A stretch of 7,535 nucleotides of DNA from AC-69 sp035701505 (GTDB lineage Bacteria > Actinomycetota > UBA4738 > HRBIN12): NCBI GenBank assembly GCA_035701505.1, contig DASSSA010000014.1, forward strand, positions 1 through 7,535. Direction: 5' to 3'. Positions 5,662-7,535 of this stretch are shown here, piece after piece. A model generated the notes under the pieces. The model was not told the origin of the DNA. It saw only the letters and a program-made list of their open reading frames with translations, and did no database searches. The position numbers and the translations under genes were made by a program. Every line of letters begins with the position of its first letter. The stretch's first letter is position 1.

Positions 5662-6014
5662 CGGACTCGGCGCGCCCGTCTTCGGTTCCACGCCCGGCGG
5701 AAGGCCTCGATGTCCTCGCGCCGCCACACGCGTCCCGAGGCCAGGCGGGCCACCGGCTCGGGGAACGATCCCCGGTCCACGTACGTGATCACCCGCCGGC
5801 GGTCCCATCCCAGGATCGCCGCGGCCTCGGCCACGCCGGCCAACTCCGGGGTGACCTCGACGATCACGGACATGCCGTCTCCGGCGGCTCGGCGCAGCCT
5901 GGCCAGACAGCGGGCTCGCGACGACCCCTTGACCTCAACGCCGGTGGAGGGGATGCGGCCGGTCCAGCCATCCCGCGTGGGCGTGAGGGTCGCCCGGACC
6001 TGCCGAGTGGGCAC
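5658..6014 (-). CDS. HicB-like N-terminus fused to an excisionase-type helix-turn-helix (118 aa)
   Basis: A probable DNA-binding protein. Residues 60-110 form an AlpA/MerR/excisionase-type winged helix-turn-helix: GVAEAAAILGWDRRRVITYV (60-79), a wing at RGSFPEPVARLASGRVWRRE (81-100) and a following helix. The tail is very basic (NRRRARRVR). Residues 6-45 look like a HicB-type half-fold: a strand ending TPTRDGWTGRIPSTG (11-25), another leading to VKGSS (28-32) and a helix RARCLARLRRAA (33-44). I base that on pattern only. The GTG at 6014 lies 23 bases after the upstream stop but has no ribosome site. An internal ATG at 5873 has GGAGA at good spacing and would give a 71-residue HTH-only protein, so two products or a shorter gene are possible. 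No HicA toxin gene adjoins it. DNA target and role are unknown; autoregulation of the operon is an obvious guess. Confidence 0.75.
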   Translation of the reverse strand: MPTRQVRATLTPTRDGWTGRIPSTGVEVKGSSRARCLARLRRAAGDGMSVIVEVTPELAGVAEAAAILGWDRRRVITYVDRGSFPEPVARLASGRVWRREDIEAFRRAWNRRRARRVR

Positions 6015-6037
6015 CGGCCGATGATAGCGACGACGGC

Positions 6038-6301
6038 TCAGCGGCCCCGGGTCCGGCGTAGCTCGCTCCGCCAGCACTCGGTGTGCCAGTGCCGGCGCTG
6101 GTCCGGCTCGTCTTGGGGCACCACCACCAGGTGCCAGACGCCCGCGCGGATCTCGTGGTCGCAGCCCGGACAGCGGTAGGGCTTGTCGCTGCTCACCCGG
6201 CGAACGTCGAACCCCGGGGCCAGGGCCCAGATCGGCCCGGCCGACTGCGGCACCCGGGCTACCTCGACCGGCTCCACCGCTCGACGGTTCTTCCTCGGCA
6301 T
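6038..6301 (-). CDS. Small Cys/His probable zinc-binding protein (87 aa)
   Basis: A short basic protein with a compact metal-site pattern. YRCPGCDHEI (residues 42-51) gives Cys44 and Cys47, and RRHWHTECW (69-77) gives His71, His73 and Cys76. The CxxC ... HxxC spacing suits one zinc in a ribbon or HNH-like knuckle. Close relatives are common in actinobacterial genomes, where from memory they often carry the name ATP/GTP-binding protein; I see no P-loop or other nucleotide motif here, so that name is unsupported. The N-terminal 40 residues are basic and proline-containing and probably disordered. The ATG overlaps the hydrolase stop by one base (TGATG) with no ribosome site of its own, and the HTH gene follows 23 bases later. 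This places it firmly in the operon, possibly as a nucleic-acid-binding partner. The function is not known. Confidence 0.82.
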   Translation of the reverse strand: MPRKNRRAVEPVEVARVPQSAGPIWALAPGFDVRRVSSDKPYRCPGCDHEIRAGVWHLVVVPQDEPDQRRHWHTECWRSELRRTRGR

Positions 6302-6975
6302 CAGCCGGCACCCGCCACCCGCAGGACGAAGGGCGCGGCCAGGCCGGCGAGGGTCTCCCCAACTTCCCGCGCGTCGCGCTTCTGGCCCCTGACGTTGAAC
6401 GAATGGTCCCCGCCCTCGATCGGCACGCGCTCGGCCGCCTGCCCCAGTCTTCGAAGGACCTTCCGGACGATCTCCGGCTTGCCGAACGGATCGGCCGTGC
6501 CCTGGATGAACAGCATGGGCACCGTGATCCGGTACAGATGCTCGTCGCGGACTCGTTCCGGCTTGCCCGGCGGGTGGAACGGGTAGCCCAGGAACACCAG
6601 ACCCGCGGCCGGCATCCCGTCGGCCACAGTCATCGAGGCGATGCGCCCCCCGAGGGACTTGCCGCCGGCCAGCACCGGCCGGCCGGCCGAGCGGGAACGG
6701 GCATCCTCGAACGCGGCGAGCCACGTCGCTCGGAGCACGCCCTCGGCGTCCGGGGACCGCCGGCCCCGCTGAACGTACGGGAAGTTGAACCGGAACGTCG
6801 CGACGGCATGGCCGGCGATGGCCCTGGCAAACCCGGCCATGAACGGGTGGTCCATGCCGGCGCCGGCGCCATGAGCGACGACGAGCGTCGCCACCGCGCC
6901 GCCCGGCCCGATCCAGGCAGCACCGACGGGACCCGACCCCGTGTCGATCTCGCGGCGAACCTCCGGCGTGACCAT
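6301..6975 (-). CDS. KANL3/Tex30-type alpha/beta hydrolase (224 aa)
   Basis: A cytoplasmic alpha/beta hydrolase of the short KANL3/Tex30 (dienelactone-hydrolase-like) group. LVVAHGAGAGMDHPFM (residues 31-46) is the oxyanion strand and loop. RFNFPYVQRGRRSPD (62-76) is characteristic of the group. The nucleophile elbow is GGKSLGGR (104-111) with Ser107. FLGYPFHPPGKPERVRDEHL (128-147) and FIQGTADPFG (156-165, acid Asp162) follow, and the catalytic His191 sits in EGGDHSF (187-193). The triad is complete and the length normal. The natural substrate of this group is not established. It is the first gene of the right-hand operon. The ATG has no Shine-Dalgarno, and a GACAAT sits only ten bases upstream, so the message may be almost leaderless. 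The start is 20 bases from the divergent DUF72 gene. Confidence 0.88.
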   Translation of the reverse strand: MVTPEVRREIDTGSGPVGAAWIGPGGAVATLVVAHGAGAGMDHPFMAGFARAIAGHAVATFRFNFPYVQRGRRSPDAEGVLRATWLAAFEDARSRSAGRPVLAGGKSLGGRIASMTVADGMPAAGLVFLGYPFHPPGKPERVRDEHLYRITVPMLFIQGTADPFGKPEIVRKVLRRLGQAAERVPIEGGDHSFNVRGQKRDAREVGETLAGLAAPFVLRVAGAG

Positions 6976-6985
6976 GTCTGGGATG

Positions 6986-7014
6986 ATTGTCCCCGATGGC
7001 CGGCGCGCTCTACA
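6986..7014 (-). promoter_or_regulatory. Weak candidate promoter of the hydrolase operon
   Basis: On the minus strand GACAAT (plus 6986-6991) is the same -10-like hexamer as in the nucleoside-operon promoter. At 17 bases upstream is TGTAGA (plus 7009-7014), only three of six matches to TTGACA and already inside the DUF72 coding region. The transcript would begin within a few bases of the ATG at 6975, which agrees with the lack of a ribosome site there. Confidence 0.35.
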
Positions 7015-7535
7015 CGGGGACCTCGGGATTCGCCTACGACGAGTGGAAGCACGGTGTCTTCTACCCCGAGGGGCTGAAGAACGCCGACATGCTCTCGTAC
7101 TACGCGAGCAGGTTCCGCTCGGTGGAGATCAACTACACGTTCCGGAGGTTTCCAACCGAGAAGACCCTGGCCGGCTGGCGGGAGGGCACGCCGGAAGGGT
7201 TCGCGTTCACGCTCAAGGCGAACCAGCGGATCACGCACTTCAAGCGGCTGGCCGATGCCGACGACGACGTCCGCGACTTCCTGCGGCTGGCCAAGCTCCT
7301 CGGCGATCGACTGGGGACGGTGCTGTTCCAGTGCCCGCCGACCCTGAAGTACGACCGGCAGCTCATCGAGCAGTTCGTCGGATCGCTCCCGCCTGACGTG
7401 CGGGCCGTGATGGAGTTCCGCGACCCCTCATGGAACGAGGCCCGCGAGTTCCTCCACGAGCAGCGCGTGGCCTGGTGCGTCGCTGAGACGGACGAGAAGG
7501 ACCCTGGCCCCGACGACCTCGCGTGGGATCCGTAC
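6996..7535 (+). CDS. DUF72 (YecE-like) family protein, N-terminal part (cut by window end)
   Basis: The first 180 codons of a DUF72 protein, a TIM-barrel-like family of unknown biochemical function. The opening LYTGTSGFAYDEWKHGVFYP (residues 5-24) matches the family GTSGWxYxxW...FYP. SVEINYTFRRFPTEKTLAGW (42-61) matches VEIxxTFYRxP with Arg in place of the usual Tyr. TPEGFAFTLKANQRITHFKR (65-84), VLFQCPPTL, VMEFRDPSW and a CVAETDE stretch follow in family order. The reading frame is open to the edge with no stop; DUF72 proteins usually have about 240-290 residues, so roughly two thirds is here. The ATG is preferred: an in-frame TGA at 6984 leaves only a TTG at 6987 as an alternative. No clear ribosome site precedes it, so its message may also have a very short leader. 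It is divergent from the alpha/beta hydrolase. Confidence 0.88.
   Translation, partial: MAGALYTGTSGFAYDEWKHGVFYPEGLKNADMLSYYASRFRSVEINYTFRRFPTEKTLAGWREGTPEGFAFTLKANQRITHFKRLADADDDVRDFLRLAKLLGDRLGTVLFQCPPTLKYDRQLIEQFVGSLPPDVRAVMEFRDPSWNEAREFLHEQRVAWCVAETDEKDPGPDDLAWDPY

Noticed and set aside
5658..6014. A HicAB toxin-antitoxin locus.
   Set aside because: Only a HicB-like half fold is suggested; no small HicA-type toxin frame with its motif is present on either side.
1..7535. tRNA, rRNA, CRISPR, insertion-sequence or attachment-site signals.
   Set aside because: No direct repeat array, conserved RNA gene, transposase or flanking repeats could be seen by reading either strand.

Overview
The window is a compact, GC-rich (roughly two thirds G+C by eye) bacterial chromosomal segment holding twelve protein genes, two of them cut by the window ends. 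Only about 350 bases lie outside genes and no gene-free stretch exceeds 120 bases. Five of the twelve starts are best read as GTG, and stop/start overlaps (TGATG, ATGA, GTGA) are frequent. High GC, a small Cys/His protein of a kind common in Actinobacteria, and a HicB-like/excisionase-type HTH protein suggest an actinobacterial or similar high-GC soil or water bacterium. This assignment is an inference. I see no rRNA, tRNA, CRISPR array, insertion sequence or phage gene.

Left part (1-3700): a leftward nucleoside-use operon. Its order of transcription is an NCS1-family nucleobase/nucleoside permease, a nucleoside hydrolase, a ribokinase-family sugar kinase, and a deoxyribose-phosphate aldolase (DeoC) that runs off the left edge. 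Uptake, hydrolytic cleavage into base and sugar, sugar phosphorylation and aldol cleavage would feed nucleoside sugar into central carbon metabolism. The hydrolase carries the two active-site tryptophans of the purine-specific (IAG) class. The kinase has lost the aspartate that ribokinases use to hold ribose. A good sigma70-type promoter (TTGACG-18-GACAAT) lies ahead of the permease.

Middle part (3701-5010): a rightward PaaI-type hotdog thioesterase converges with a leftward SCP2 sterol-carrier-domain protein, their ends overlapping by 7 bases. Divergent from the SCP2 gene is a small three-helix membrane protein of unknown function. It is followed by a perfect 20-bp inverted repeat that probably ends transcription from both sides.

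Right part (5014-6975): a second leftward operon. In order of transcription it holds a KANL3/Tex30-type alpha/beta hydrolase, a small Cys/His probable zinc-binding protein, a HicB-like/HTH fusion, and a histidine-phosphatase (phosphoglycerate mutase-like) enzyme. Three of the four genes are joined by overlaps of 1 or 4 bases or follow within 23 bases. Only 20 bases separate the hydrolase start from a divergent DUF72 (YecE-like) gene that runs off the right edge.

Nothing here is clearly a new defence or mobile system. The points most worth checking are the purine-type nucleoside hydrolase paired with DeoC and an atypical kinase, and the conserved-looking operon built around the HicB-HTH fusion.
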